A DNA stretch of 45,765 nt, from the NCBI GenBank assembly GCA_050181295.1, contig JBFXDI010000017.1, positions 1-45,765 on the forward strand, read 5' to 3'. Both the position numbers and the translations under genes were made by a program. The notes beneath the pieces are model-generated. The model had not been told where the DNA came from. It made no database searches and saw nothing but the letters and a program-made list of their open reading frames with translations. Below, piece after piece: positions 39,321-45,765 of the stretch. The DNA is from JBFXDI01 sp050181295 (GTDB lineage Bacteria > Pseudomonadota > Alphaproteobacteria > Rhizobiales > Aestuariivirgaceae). Positions within the stretch are counted from its first letter, which is position 1, and each line of letters begins with the position of its first letter.

Positions 39321-40430
39321 CTATTCCTTGGCGAGGTGGCCGGCGGGCAGGACGACCGCTATGTCGGGATCGTAGGAAAGCGTCATCTCCTCGCCGACGG
39401 CGTTCGCGCGCGCCTGCCCGGTGTTGACGAGCGCCATCTTGATCGGCGCGCCGGCCGGGCCTTCGAGGAAGACGTGATAGTTCTGCCCCTCGAACTCCTC
39501 GTTGGTGACGCGCGCGCTGAAGCGGTTGTCGCCGCTCGACCCCTTCTCGGCGATCGCCAAGGCCATCGGACGGATGAACAGCATCGCATCCTGCCCGACC
39601 GCAAGCGTGTCCCTGGCGGCGGTGGCGATGCGCCCGCGAAGCTCGCCGATGCGCGTCGCCACGACCGCCGACCCGCCGGCGATCGCCTTCACCTTGCCGG
39701 GCAAGGCGTTGTTCTCGCCGACGAAGGAGGCGACGAAGGCGGTCGCCGGATCGTCATAGACGGTCCGCCCATCGCCCACCTGCTCGATCAGGCCGTCGCG
39801 CATCACCGCGACGCGGTCCGACATCGTGAGCGCCTCGCCCTGGTCGTGGGTGATGTAGATGAAGGTGAGGCCGACGCGCTGCTGGATCAATCGGAGCTCC
39901 GTGCGCATGTGCTGCCGGAGCTTGAGGTCGAGGGCCGAGAGCGGCTCGTCGAGGAGCAGGACCTGCGGCTCCGCGGCGAGCGCGCGGGCGATGGCCACGC
40001 GCTGCTTCTGGCCGCCCGACAGCTCGTGCACGAACTTGTCGCCCTGGCCGGGAAGCGCGATGAGGTTGAGAAGCTCGTCGGCCCGCCTCCTCCGCTCGGC
40101 GGAGGACTTGCCCTTGACCTCCAGGGCGAAGGCGATGTTCTCCCACACGCGCATGAGGGGAAAGAGCGCGAGGTTCTGGAAGATGAGGGCGGTCGGCCTG
40201 AGGTTGGGGCCGATCCCGGCCATGTCCTTGCCGCCGATCAGGACCTGACCCTCGGTCGGCTCGATGAAGCCCGAGACGGTGCGCAGGATCGTCGTCTTGC
40301 CGCAGCCAGAAGGGCCGAGAAAGGAAAAGAACTCGCCGGGTTCTATCGCCACATTGGCGTTTCTGACGGCCGTGAACTCGCCGAACCTCACCGACACATC
40401 GCGCAGCTCGACGCCAAAGCCTGAAACCAT
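39321..40430 (-). CDS. PotA/PotG-type ABC ATPase
   Basis: 369-aa ATPase: Walker A GPSGCGKTT, signature LSGGQKQR, Walker B LLLDEPLSALD, switch ITHDQGEA, then a C-terminal TOBE domain (about 285-365). ATG 40430 follows a G-rich ribosome site; a TTG six codons upstream is less likely. Second gene of the importer operon, 167 bp after the binding-protein gene with a hairpin between. Confidence 0.88.
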   Translation of the reverse strand: MVSGFGVELRDVSVRFGEFTAVRNANVAIEPGEFFSFLGPSGCGKTTILRTVSGFIEPTEGQVLIGGKDMAGIGPNLRPTALIFQNLALFPLMRVWENIAFALEVKGKSSAERRRRADELLNLIALPGQGDKFVHELSGGQKQRVAIARALAAEPQVLLLDEPLSALDLKLRQHMRTELRLIQQRVGLTFIYITHDQGEALTMSDRVAVMRDGLIEQVGDGRTVYDDPATAFVASFVGENNALPGKVKAIAGGSAVVATRIGELRGRIATAARDTLAVGQDAMLFIRPMALAIAEKGSSGDNRFSARVTNEEFEGQNYHVFLEGPAGAPIKMALVNTGQARANAVGEEMTLSYDPDIAVVLPAGHLAKE

Positions 40431-40556
40431 CGGGCCCCCTCTCTTCAACCCGTCGACGGCGCCAATGGCACCGTTCCTTCAAGGAGCATTCCGGCAGCGG
40501 CCTCCCCCCGCTTCGCCGAAGCCCGGCCGCCATACGGGGCAGCCACCGTCTGGCCG

Positions 40557-40588
40557 GCGTCACCCCGAGCCAGCGCCCGGGGTGACGC
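40557..40588 (-). terminator. Hairpin between binding-protein and ATPase genes
   Basis: Perfect 11-bp stem GCGTCACCCCG / CGGGGTGACGC with a 10-nt loop, placed 10 bp after the binding-protein stop. No U-tract follows, so it is more likely a leaky or message-stabilising hairpin than a full terminator. Confidence 0.6.
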
Positions 40589-40597
40589 CCTATCGCG

Positions 40598-41770
40598 TCA
40601 AGCGCTCTGGAACTTGTTCACGTATTCGGTGCGGATGTCGGCATACCAGGGCTGGGTCGGCGGCCAGGGATTGAGCTTGGCCAGCGCGTCGCCCGGATAG
40701 GCATCGCCGAAGTTCTTGGCGTACTTCTCGTTGGCGAACTTCTCCGCCCCGATCACGGGGGTGTTGTAGCCATGCGTGTCGATGGCCTTGCCGGCAGGCT
40801 CGGCCTGGAAGGCGAAGTCGATGAACGCATAGGCGTTGTCGATGTTCTTCGCGCCCTTGGGGATCGCGAGGCCGTCGACCCACGCCATGGCGCCCTCTTT
40901 CGGCGCCCGGTACATGACGGGCTCGCCCGCCGTCTTGAGAGCCAGCGGAGGACCGTCCCAGGTCTGGCCGCAAACGACGCCTTCGTTGAGAAGGCCGTTC
41001 TTCTGGGCGTCGGCGTCGTTCCAGAACATCTTGATGTTCTTCTTCTTGGAGACGCACCAGGCGGTCACCTTCTCCCAGGTGGCGCGCATCTTGTCCTGCG
41101 CCGTGTAGGCGGCCCATATGGACCCCGGCTCAAGCTCGCCGGTGGTCTCCATGTAAAGGCCGGCGCCCAGCATCATGGAGTGCGGCCGGCCCATGGTCTT
41201 GCCGGCATTCTCGTCCGACCACACGTCCCCGTAGCTCGGGAACTCGTCCTTCGGATTCCACTGGTCCGTGCGCCAGGCGACGCCTTCGGTGCCCCACATG
41301 TGAGGCAGCCAGTGCGTGCCCTTGTTGCCGAAATTCCAGTTCTGCTCGCCGATCTTGGCCATGGCGGGGTTCACGTTGGCGATCGGAACCTTCTTGAGGT
41401 CGACCGGCTGGAGCAGGTCGAGCTCCGCCCATTGCGGCGCGCGGTCGGCGGTCGGGGAGCAGATGTCGAAGCCCTCGCCCTGCGTGGCCTTGAGCTTGTT
41501 GATGATCTCCTCGTTGGAGCCGATGCCCGTGAAGTTGATCTTGATGCCGGTCTTCTCCTCGAAAGCCTTGGTGAAGCTCTCGGGCAGGTAGTCCGACCAC
41601 ATCAGGATGTTGACCTCGCCGGCGGCAAGGGCGCCACGCACGAAAAACGGGCCGGTGACGGCGACTGCGCCGGCAGCGGCACCCGCCTTCAGCACCAGGC
41701 GCCTGTTGAACCGGCGAGCGGTCAGCAGTGTCGCCTTGGCCGAAGCGGCCGGGGTGAGCACTTTCGTCAT
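40598..41770 (-). CDS. PotD/PotF-type periplasmic binding protein
   Basis: 390-aa spermidine/putrescine-family binding protein. The N-terminus has RRFNRRLVLKAGAAAGAVAV, a Tat-like export signal, with the mature protein starting near VNILMWSDYLPESF, the hallmark of this family. GGGAGG precedes ATG 41770. It heads the operon binding protein-ATPase-(GIY-YIG)-permease-permease. The ligand is a polyamine or another small amine; it cannot be refined here. A single ACCAAC at about 41801 is not enough to place it in the GntR regulon. Confidence 0.88.
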   Translation of the reverse strand: MTKVLTPAASAKATLLTARRFNRRLVLKAGAAAGAVAVTGPFFVRGALAAGEVNILMWSDYLPESFTKAFEEKTGIKINFTGIGSNEEIINKLKATQGEGFDICSPTADRAPQWAELDLLQPVDLKKVPIANVNPAMAKIGEQNWNFGNKGTHWLPHMWGTEGVAWRTDQWNPKDEFPSYGDVWSDENAGKTMGRPHSMMLGAGLYMETTGELEPGSIWAAYTAQDKMRATWEKVTAWCVSKKKNIKMFWNDADAQKNGLLNEGVVCGQTWDGPPLALKTAGEPVMYRAPKEGAMAWVDGLAIPKGAKNIDNAYAFIDFAFQAEPAGKAIDTHGYNTPVIGAEKFANEKYAKNFGDAYPGDALAKLNPWPPTQPWYADIRTEYVNKFQSA

Positions 41771-41940
41771 AGGAACACCTCCCAGGGGTGATTGCGGGAC
41801 CAACGCCCGCCCGCGGAGTTACATGGCAGCGTGTCAGTCAGGTGACGGCCGCTGGACGCGGCTTCTCTTGGGTTGCCGTCAATGAGTATGTCCCAAGGGA
41901 AAGCCCGCCCGCAATGGGCTTGGCGGTCTGGCCCAAAGGC

Positions 41941-42306
41941 TCAACGGCCGGTGGCACCATGGGCGGACACCTCGCAGCGGCCGCGATCCGACCAGACGGG
42001 CGTGAAGTCCTCGAAGCGGCCCGTGGCGAGGTCGAACTCCAGGACATAGCCGTTGGAAACCGCGAAGGGCTTGGTCGCCACGATGCGCGGCGGACGGCAT
42101 TCGGCGATGGCGAGATGCCTGTCGATCTCCTTCCAGTAGACGCTGCAGGGGGCGGTGCCGATCCGGAAGGTATAGCGCCCGGTGTGGCTGGACCCCCAGG
42201 CGGTGCAGTCGTACCAGCGGAAATCCGCCGCCGCCGGCGACGCCAGCAGGCCGGCCAGGACCAGAACGAGCCATATCTCGCGCATCCGCATCGTAAGCGG
42301 CAGCAT
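41941..42306 (-). CDS. Small secreted four-cysteine protein, unknown
   Basis: 121-aa protein with a clear Sec signal (MREIWLVLVLAGLLASPAAA) and a mature part of about 95 residues with four cysteines (DCTAW, APCSV, ECRPP, RCEVS), suggesting two disulfides in the periplasm. ATG 42306 or 42291 are both possible; no clear SD. It is divergent from the caspase-like gene. No family recognised. Confidence 0.65.
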   Translation of the reverse strand: MLPLTMRMREIWLVLVLAGLLASPAAADFRWYDCTAWGSSHTGRYTFRIGTAPCSVYWKEIDRHLAIAECRPPRIVATKPFAVSNGYVLEFDLATGRFEDFTPVWSDRGRCEVSAHGATGR

Positions 42307-42411
42307 AGGCGACGCACCGCCGCGGCTGGAAGGAAGTTTCCGTCCGGCTTTCGAAATGAAATTGACCCGTACGTAACTCCGACTAGAATCGCGCCGGGCG
42401 GAATCGGAGCA

Positions 42412-43785
42412 ATGAACGTGAAACATCCATACTGCCGAATTCTGCTCGTGGCGGCCTGTCTCTGCCTCTCCCTCCTGCCCGCCGAAGCGGCGCGCCGCGT
42501 GGCGCTCGTGATCGGAAACTCCGACTATCAGCACGTCGCTAGGCTTCCCAATCCGGCCAACGATACGGAGGATCTCGCCGGAGCGCTCGAAAAGGTCGGC
42601 TTCACCGTCCGGCGTGAGACGAACCTCACCTTCGAGGGAATGCGCCGGGCCTTGAGGGATTTCAGCGACGAAGCCATCGGTTCGGACATGGCGCTCATCT
42701 ACTACGCCGGTCACGGCATGGAGGTGGACAAGCAGAACTATCTCATCCCGGTCGACGCCAGGCTCAACAAGGACCGCGACCTGCCGTACGAGGCTATTCC
42801 TCTGGAGCTGGTGTCGGCATCGGTCGACGGTGCGAAGGAGCTGAAGCTCGTGCTTCTCGACGCCTGTCGCAACAATCCCTTCAACTCGATCATGGAGGTG
42901 ACGTCGGCCACGCGCGCAATCGGGCGCGGGCTTGCCCGGGTCGAGCCCGAGGCAGGAACTCTGATCGGCTTCGCGTCGCGGGAAGGAACGACGGCCGATG
43001 ACGGCGACGGCCGCAACAGTCCCTATGCCAAGGCGCTCATCGATTTCATCGGCGAACCGGGCCTTGAGGTGAATTTCCTGTTCCGCAAGGTGCACGATGC
43101 CGTGGTGGGGGCCACGCAGGGGCGCCAGCAGCCCTTCATGCACGGCGCCCTGCCCGGACGCCTCATCTATTTCGTCCCGCCCGTCGAGCAGCCGAAGGCC
43201 GAGCCCCAAATTCCGACGGTCAGCAACGTGCCTTCGCCGGAGATCCAGGTCGAGCTCGCCTACTGGGATTCGATCAAGGGCGCCGGCGATCCGAAGCTCT
43301 TCAAGGCCTATCTCGATCAGTATCCGAACGGCCGCTTCGCGACGCTCGCCAGGCTGATGCTGAAACAGGCGGAAACCAAGCTCGCGTCTCGCGATACGTC
43401 AGCGGAAGTGCAGGAGCCCGCGAAGCAGCCCCTTGCGACGCAGCCGCCGCCGGAATCGAAGGCAGAAGAACGTCCTGAGCCCCAGAAGGAACCCGCCGTC
43501 AAAAAGGAGCCCATCGTCAAGAAGGAGCCGCCGGCAAAGCAGAAGGTCGCCGTGGCGCCGCGGGCCAAGGAGCAGGCCGAAAACTTCCGGCCCAATGCCG
43601 TCTGCCGTTCATGGCTCAACAAGTTCAGGAACGGCCACCAGCCGCACGCCGCCTTCGCCGTCGCCGCTAACGGTTCCTGCGGATGGTCCGCCGGCGGACT
43701 CTCAAGCGTGAAGGCGGCGGTGTCGCAGGCGCTCAGCGAATGCCGCAAGCAGCATCCCCGCTGCCGCGTCGTCGCCACGAAGTAG
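42412..43785 (+). CDS. Exported caspase-like (peptidase C14) protein with DUF4189-like C-terminus
   Basis: 457-aa alphaproteobacterial metacaspase-type protein. A signal peptide (about 1-26) precedes the caspase p20-like domain (27-250) with catalytic His101 (YYAGHGME) and Cys152 (LLDACRNNP). A Pro/Lys/Glu-rich low-complexity linker (about 335-390; repeated KKEP units) leads to a C-terminal Cys-rich domain (AVAANGSCGWSAGG ... ALSECRKQ) resembling DUF4189. The N-terminal export signal argues for a periplasmic role. Monocistronic; its substrate or effector is unknown. Confidence 0.85.
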   Translation: MNVKHPYCRILLVAACLCLSLLPAEAARRVALVIGNSDYQHVARLPNPANDTEDLAGALEKVGFTVRRETNLTFEGMRRALRDFSDEAIGSDMALIYYAGHGMEVDKQNYLIPVDARLNKDRDLPYEAIPLELVSASVDGAKELKLVLLDACRNNPFNSIMEVTSATRAIGRGLARVEPEAGTLIGFASREGTTADDGDGRNSPYAKALIDFIGEPGLEVNFLFRKVHDAVVGATQGRQQPFMHGALPGRLIYFVPPVEQPKAEPQIPTVSNVPSPEIQVELAYWDSIKGAGDPKLFKAYLDQYPNGRFATLARLMLKQAETKLASRDTSAEVQEPAKQPLATQPPPESKAEERPEPQKEPAVKKEPIVKKEPPAKQKVAVAPRAKEQAENFRPNAVCRSWLNKFRNGHQPHAAFAVAANGSCGWSAGGLSSVKAAVSQALSECRKQHPRCRVVATK

Positions 43786-43794
43786 CGGGCCGCC

Positions 43795-44067
43795 TCAACG
43801 CGACTGATACGCGACCTTGCCGCGGGTAAACGTCAGGTGGTCGTTGCGTGCAAGGGTCCATGTCTTCTTGCCGTAGGTCAAGTCGCAGCCCTTCATGCAG
43901 AGATGCTTCTTGTGACCGGCGTCCACGTGCATGACGTGGGTGCGGGCGAACTCCTTGACCGTGAACTGATGCGGAATGGCATCGTTGTTCACGATGGCAG
44001 CCGCCTGCGCCTGGCCTGCGAGGAGAAGCGCGAGGAGAGTTGCCGAGCAGAATGCGAACTTGCGCAT
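43795..44067 (-). CDS. Small secreted CxKGC protein, paralogue 1
   Basis: 90-aa protein with a signal peptide (1-23) and a mature part with LCMKGCDLTYG and basic residues. It aligns along its length with the product of 44130-44396: I-x-N-x-D near the start, a valine-rich strand, then C-x-K-G-C-x-L-x-x-G and HLTF/HVKI near the end. The stop lies 9 bp from the converging caspase gene. Function unknown; the two cysteines could form a disulfide or bind a metal. Confidence 0.7.
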   Translation of the reverse strand: MRKFAFCSATLLALLLAGQAQAAAIVNNDAIPHQFTVKEFARTHVMHVDAGHKKHLCMKGCDLTYGKKTWTLARNDHLTFTRGKVAYQSR

Positions 44068-44129
44068 GGTAGTCGTCCTGTTGCGGATTGGGGGGAGTCC
44101 GGACGGCGGCAGGCGCCGCCCGGAAGAAA

Positions 44130-44396
44130 TCACATAGTCAGCATGTTGCCCTTGATCTTCACGTGCTCGGTGCCTTTCAAGGCCGCCTTCTGGGTGCCGA
44201 GCTGAAGCGTGCAGCCCTTGTCGCATACGTTGCTGACGGTCTTGTTGGCTTTGATGTCGAGCGTGCGGGTCTTGCCGGACTCCATGACCTCCACCTTGTG
44301 GACGACCTTGTCGCGATTGGCGATCGAAGCGGCATAGGCGCTGGAGGCGGTCAGGCTCGCGGCGAGCGTCGCCGCAACGAGAACGAGGGTTCTCAT
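44130..44396 (-). CDS. Small secreted CxKGC protein, paralogue 2
   Basis: 88-aa protein with a signal peptide (1-21, ending AYA-AS) and mature domain ASIANRDKVVHKVEVME ... VCDKGCTLQLG ... GTEHVKIKG. AAGGAG precedes ATG 44396. A tandem paralogue of the gene at 43795 and probably co-transcribed with it (62-bp gap). Function unknown. Confidence 0.72.
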   Translation of the reverse strand: MRTLVLVAATLAASLTASSAYAASIANRDKVVHKVEVMESGKTRTLDIKANKTVSNVCDKGCTLQLGTQKAALKGTEHVKIKGNMLTM

Positions 44397-44805
44397 CGAA
44401 GTCTCTCCTTCGGGAGTTGAACGTTGAGATGATGCAGGGGGCGTCGAGCTGTGGAGCGCGGGGCGTCCGATGCCGGTCAAACGTCGCTTCGCTGCCGAGG
44501 CAGCGTCGCGACCCTGGCCGCGGCTTTGGATGGTCGCGGCCGGCAGGCGGCTGCTGTTACCACCTGCGCTGCGGACGTACGGATCCCGGGAGGCTGAACG
44601 GAAAGCGCCCGTCGGGCCGGACGTTCGCGAAACCTGTTCCTCGGATGTGCTGACGTTGGTGGCGTAGACCGGAGACTGTTTGCCTACGGATCAAACGCTA
44701 TCGGCGGCGAAAGCGCGCCGCCAGTTAATTCGCGGCAATCCAGCAAGGCGGAATTTCGGCGGGCCGCCACGGTTCCGCCATGAGTGCAAGGCCAGTAAAA
44801 AAGAA
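44397..44805. other. Intergenic stretch without a convincing gene
   Basis: About 400 bp between the CxKGC pair and the terminator of the binding-protein gene. Short ORFs occur on the plus strand but lack ribosome sites and family features. It must hold the promoter for the minus-strand pair. Nothing else is evident. Confidence 0.6.
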
Positions 44806-44831
44806 GGCCTCCCGCCCTGGGGCGGGAGGCC
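44806..44831 (-). terminator. Rho-independent terminator of the peptide-type binding-protein gene
   Basis: Perfect 12-bp stem GGCCTCCCGCCC / GGGCGGGAGGCC. On the minus strand it is followed by TTCTTTTTTA, a good U-tract. It lies 24 bp past the stop at 44856. Confidence 0.9.
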
Positions 44832-44855
44832 GGTATCGAGGCAAGCTTCAAACGA

Positions 44856-45765
44856 TCAGGCAGGCTCGATCGCCAGTTCCTCGCCGAAGATGTAGCGGGT
44901 CGGATGCTGCTGATAGCCCTTCACCCGCTTGTCGTAGAAGCTGAAGAGGCCGCGCCACAGCGGCTGCACAATCGGCCCGTCCTCCTGCATGATCTTCTCG
45001 AGCTGTCCGATGAGTTCCTTGCGGGCCTCGAGATCGAGCGTGCCCTCGGCCTTCGTCAGGATCTCGTCGAACTCCTTGTTGGAGTACTTCGCCTCGTTCC
45101 AGGGCACGCCCGTGCGATAGGCGAGAGCGAGCACCATGAAGGCCAGTGGGCGGTGCGCCCACACCGTGAAGCCGAACGGAACCTCCGTCCAGACCTCCCA
45201 GTACTTGGCCGACGGCAGCACGTTGATGCGGCAGCGGATGCCCGCTTCCTTCCACTGCTCCGCCATGACCTCCACCGCCGCCGGCTCCCAGGCCGGGTCG
45301 GGCTTGCAGGCGATCTCGATGTCGATGCCGTCCGGATAGCCGGCCTCGGCGAGCAGCTTCTTCGCCTCCTCGATATTCTGGGTCATCATCGCGTCGAGCT
45401 TCTTGTAGTCCGGATGCACCGGGCAGACGTGATGATGCTCGGCGATGCTGCCCAAGTTGCTGTGCGCAAGCTCCAGCGTCTTCGCCTGATCGGTCGCCAG
45501 ACGGAGAGCCTTGCGCACCTTCGGATCATCGAACGGCTTGTGCCGCGGCTGCATGCGGGCCACCGCCGTGTCGGCCGTGACGCAGTCGTAGCGCGTCAGG
45601 TGATCCATCTTGCTGTAGAGATCGAGCTGCTCGATGTTGCCTCGTAGATGCCGTCCACCTGCTTGGACGACAGGGCGGCGGCGCTGGCGGCCGGGTTGTC
45701 GCCAAGATCGATGAAGTGGATCTCGTCGAGATTGGCGGAGCTGCCCTCGACCTTCTTCATCACCG
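44856..45765 (-). pseudogene. Family 5 (DppA/OppA-type) ABC binding protein, frameshifted and cut by the window edge
   Basis: C-terminal part of a peptide/nickel-type periplasmic binding protein. From about 45640 leftwards the frame encodes NIEQLDLYSKMDHLTRYDC and continues to the stop at 44856 (FDDPKVRKALRLATD, KYSNKEFDEILTKAE). From 45765 to about 45641 the matching sequence (LDEIHFIDLGDNPAAS, SSKQVDGIYEA) is in another frame. One base appears missing near 45639-45642. Either a true frameshift or a sequencing error. The N-terminus lies outside the window. Ligand unknown. Confidence 0.75.

Noticed and set aside
41796..41807. ACCAAC upstream of the PotD-type gene as a sixth GntR site
   Set aside because: A single half-site without the 17-bp element or phased neighbours.
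44417..44667. Short plus-strand ORFs in the gap before the terminator
   Set aside because: No ribosome site, no recognisable features, and overlap with the promoter region of the opposite-strand pair.

Overview
The window looks like chromosome of a high-GC alphaproteobacterium, most likely of the Hyphomicrobiales (my inference). The reasons are alpha-type REP-like palindromes, a GlxBCD set of the rhizobial kind, an S. meliloti-type PhnW/PhnA/PhnY phosphonate pathway, and the N-methyl-amine gene families. No rRNA, tRNA, CRISPR array, prophage or complete insertion sequence was seen. It is mostly a catabolic island for small nitrogen compounds.

Layout. 1-5.7 kb: a trimethylamine-N-oxide demethylase-like gene (tdm: DUF1989 plus a THF-binding GcvT domain), a RES/Xre toxin-antitoxin pair with a clear promoter-operator, an odd acyl-CoA-dehydrogenase-like flavoprotein and a divergent gene of unknown function. 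5.7-14.3 kb: cytochrome c and a sorbosone-dehydrogenase-like protein, a Na/Pi transporter, then the 2-aminoethylphosphonate (AEP) route (PhnY, PhnA, PhnW) with a divergent LysR regulator. 14.3-23.8 kb: two converging transporter operons. One holds a branched-chain-type solute-binding protein and two permeases. The other holds TmoX-, TmoV- and TmoW-like genes (the betaine/TMAO importer family) followed by the two ATPases that the first operon lacks. 24.0-35.0 kb: a nitrilase-family amidase, a PhyH dioxygenase, an EamA exporter, a GntR-FCD regulator, and a run of FAD oxidoreductase, glutamine-synthetase-like ligase, GlxB/GlxC/GlxD (N-methylglutamate-synthase-like) and two small unknown proteins. 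35.0-41.8 kb: a rubredoxin-knuckle MBL protein, a stand-alone DUF1989 protein and a spermidine/putrescine-type ABC importer. 41.8-45.8 kb: a secreted Cys-rich protein, a caspase-like protein, two paralogous small secreted proteins, and a frameshifted peptide-type binding protein cut by the window edge.

How the parts fit. Four intergenic regions share an almost identical 17-bp element, NCCRATYGCARACCAAT, and a fifth, upstream of tdm, holds a 16-bp variant. Each sits in a helically phased (10-11 bp) array of ACCAAT half-sites. They lie upstream of tdm, the flavoprotein/unknown pair, the branched-chain-type binding protein, the tmoX/nitrilase pair, and the gntR/FAD-oxidoreductase pair. ACCAAT is the half-site of PdhR/LldR-type GntR-FCD regulators, so the local GntR probably controls all five. 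This would tie import (TmoXVW and the second ABC system), demethylation (Tdm) and glutamate-linked amine assimilation (ligase, GlxBCD, FAD oxidoreductase) into one regulon. The usual dimethylamine monooxygenase and SoxBDAG-type N-methylglutamate dehydrogenase are not in the window, while several unknown proteins are. The island may therefore encode a variant methylated-amine pathway.

A second striking feature is a family of four intergenic elements built from about four GCGARTR heptamers followed by their inverted copies. Three of them sit between genes of the glx operon.
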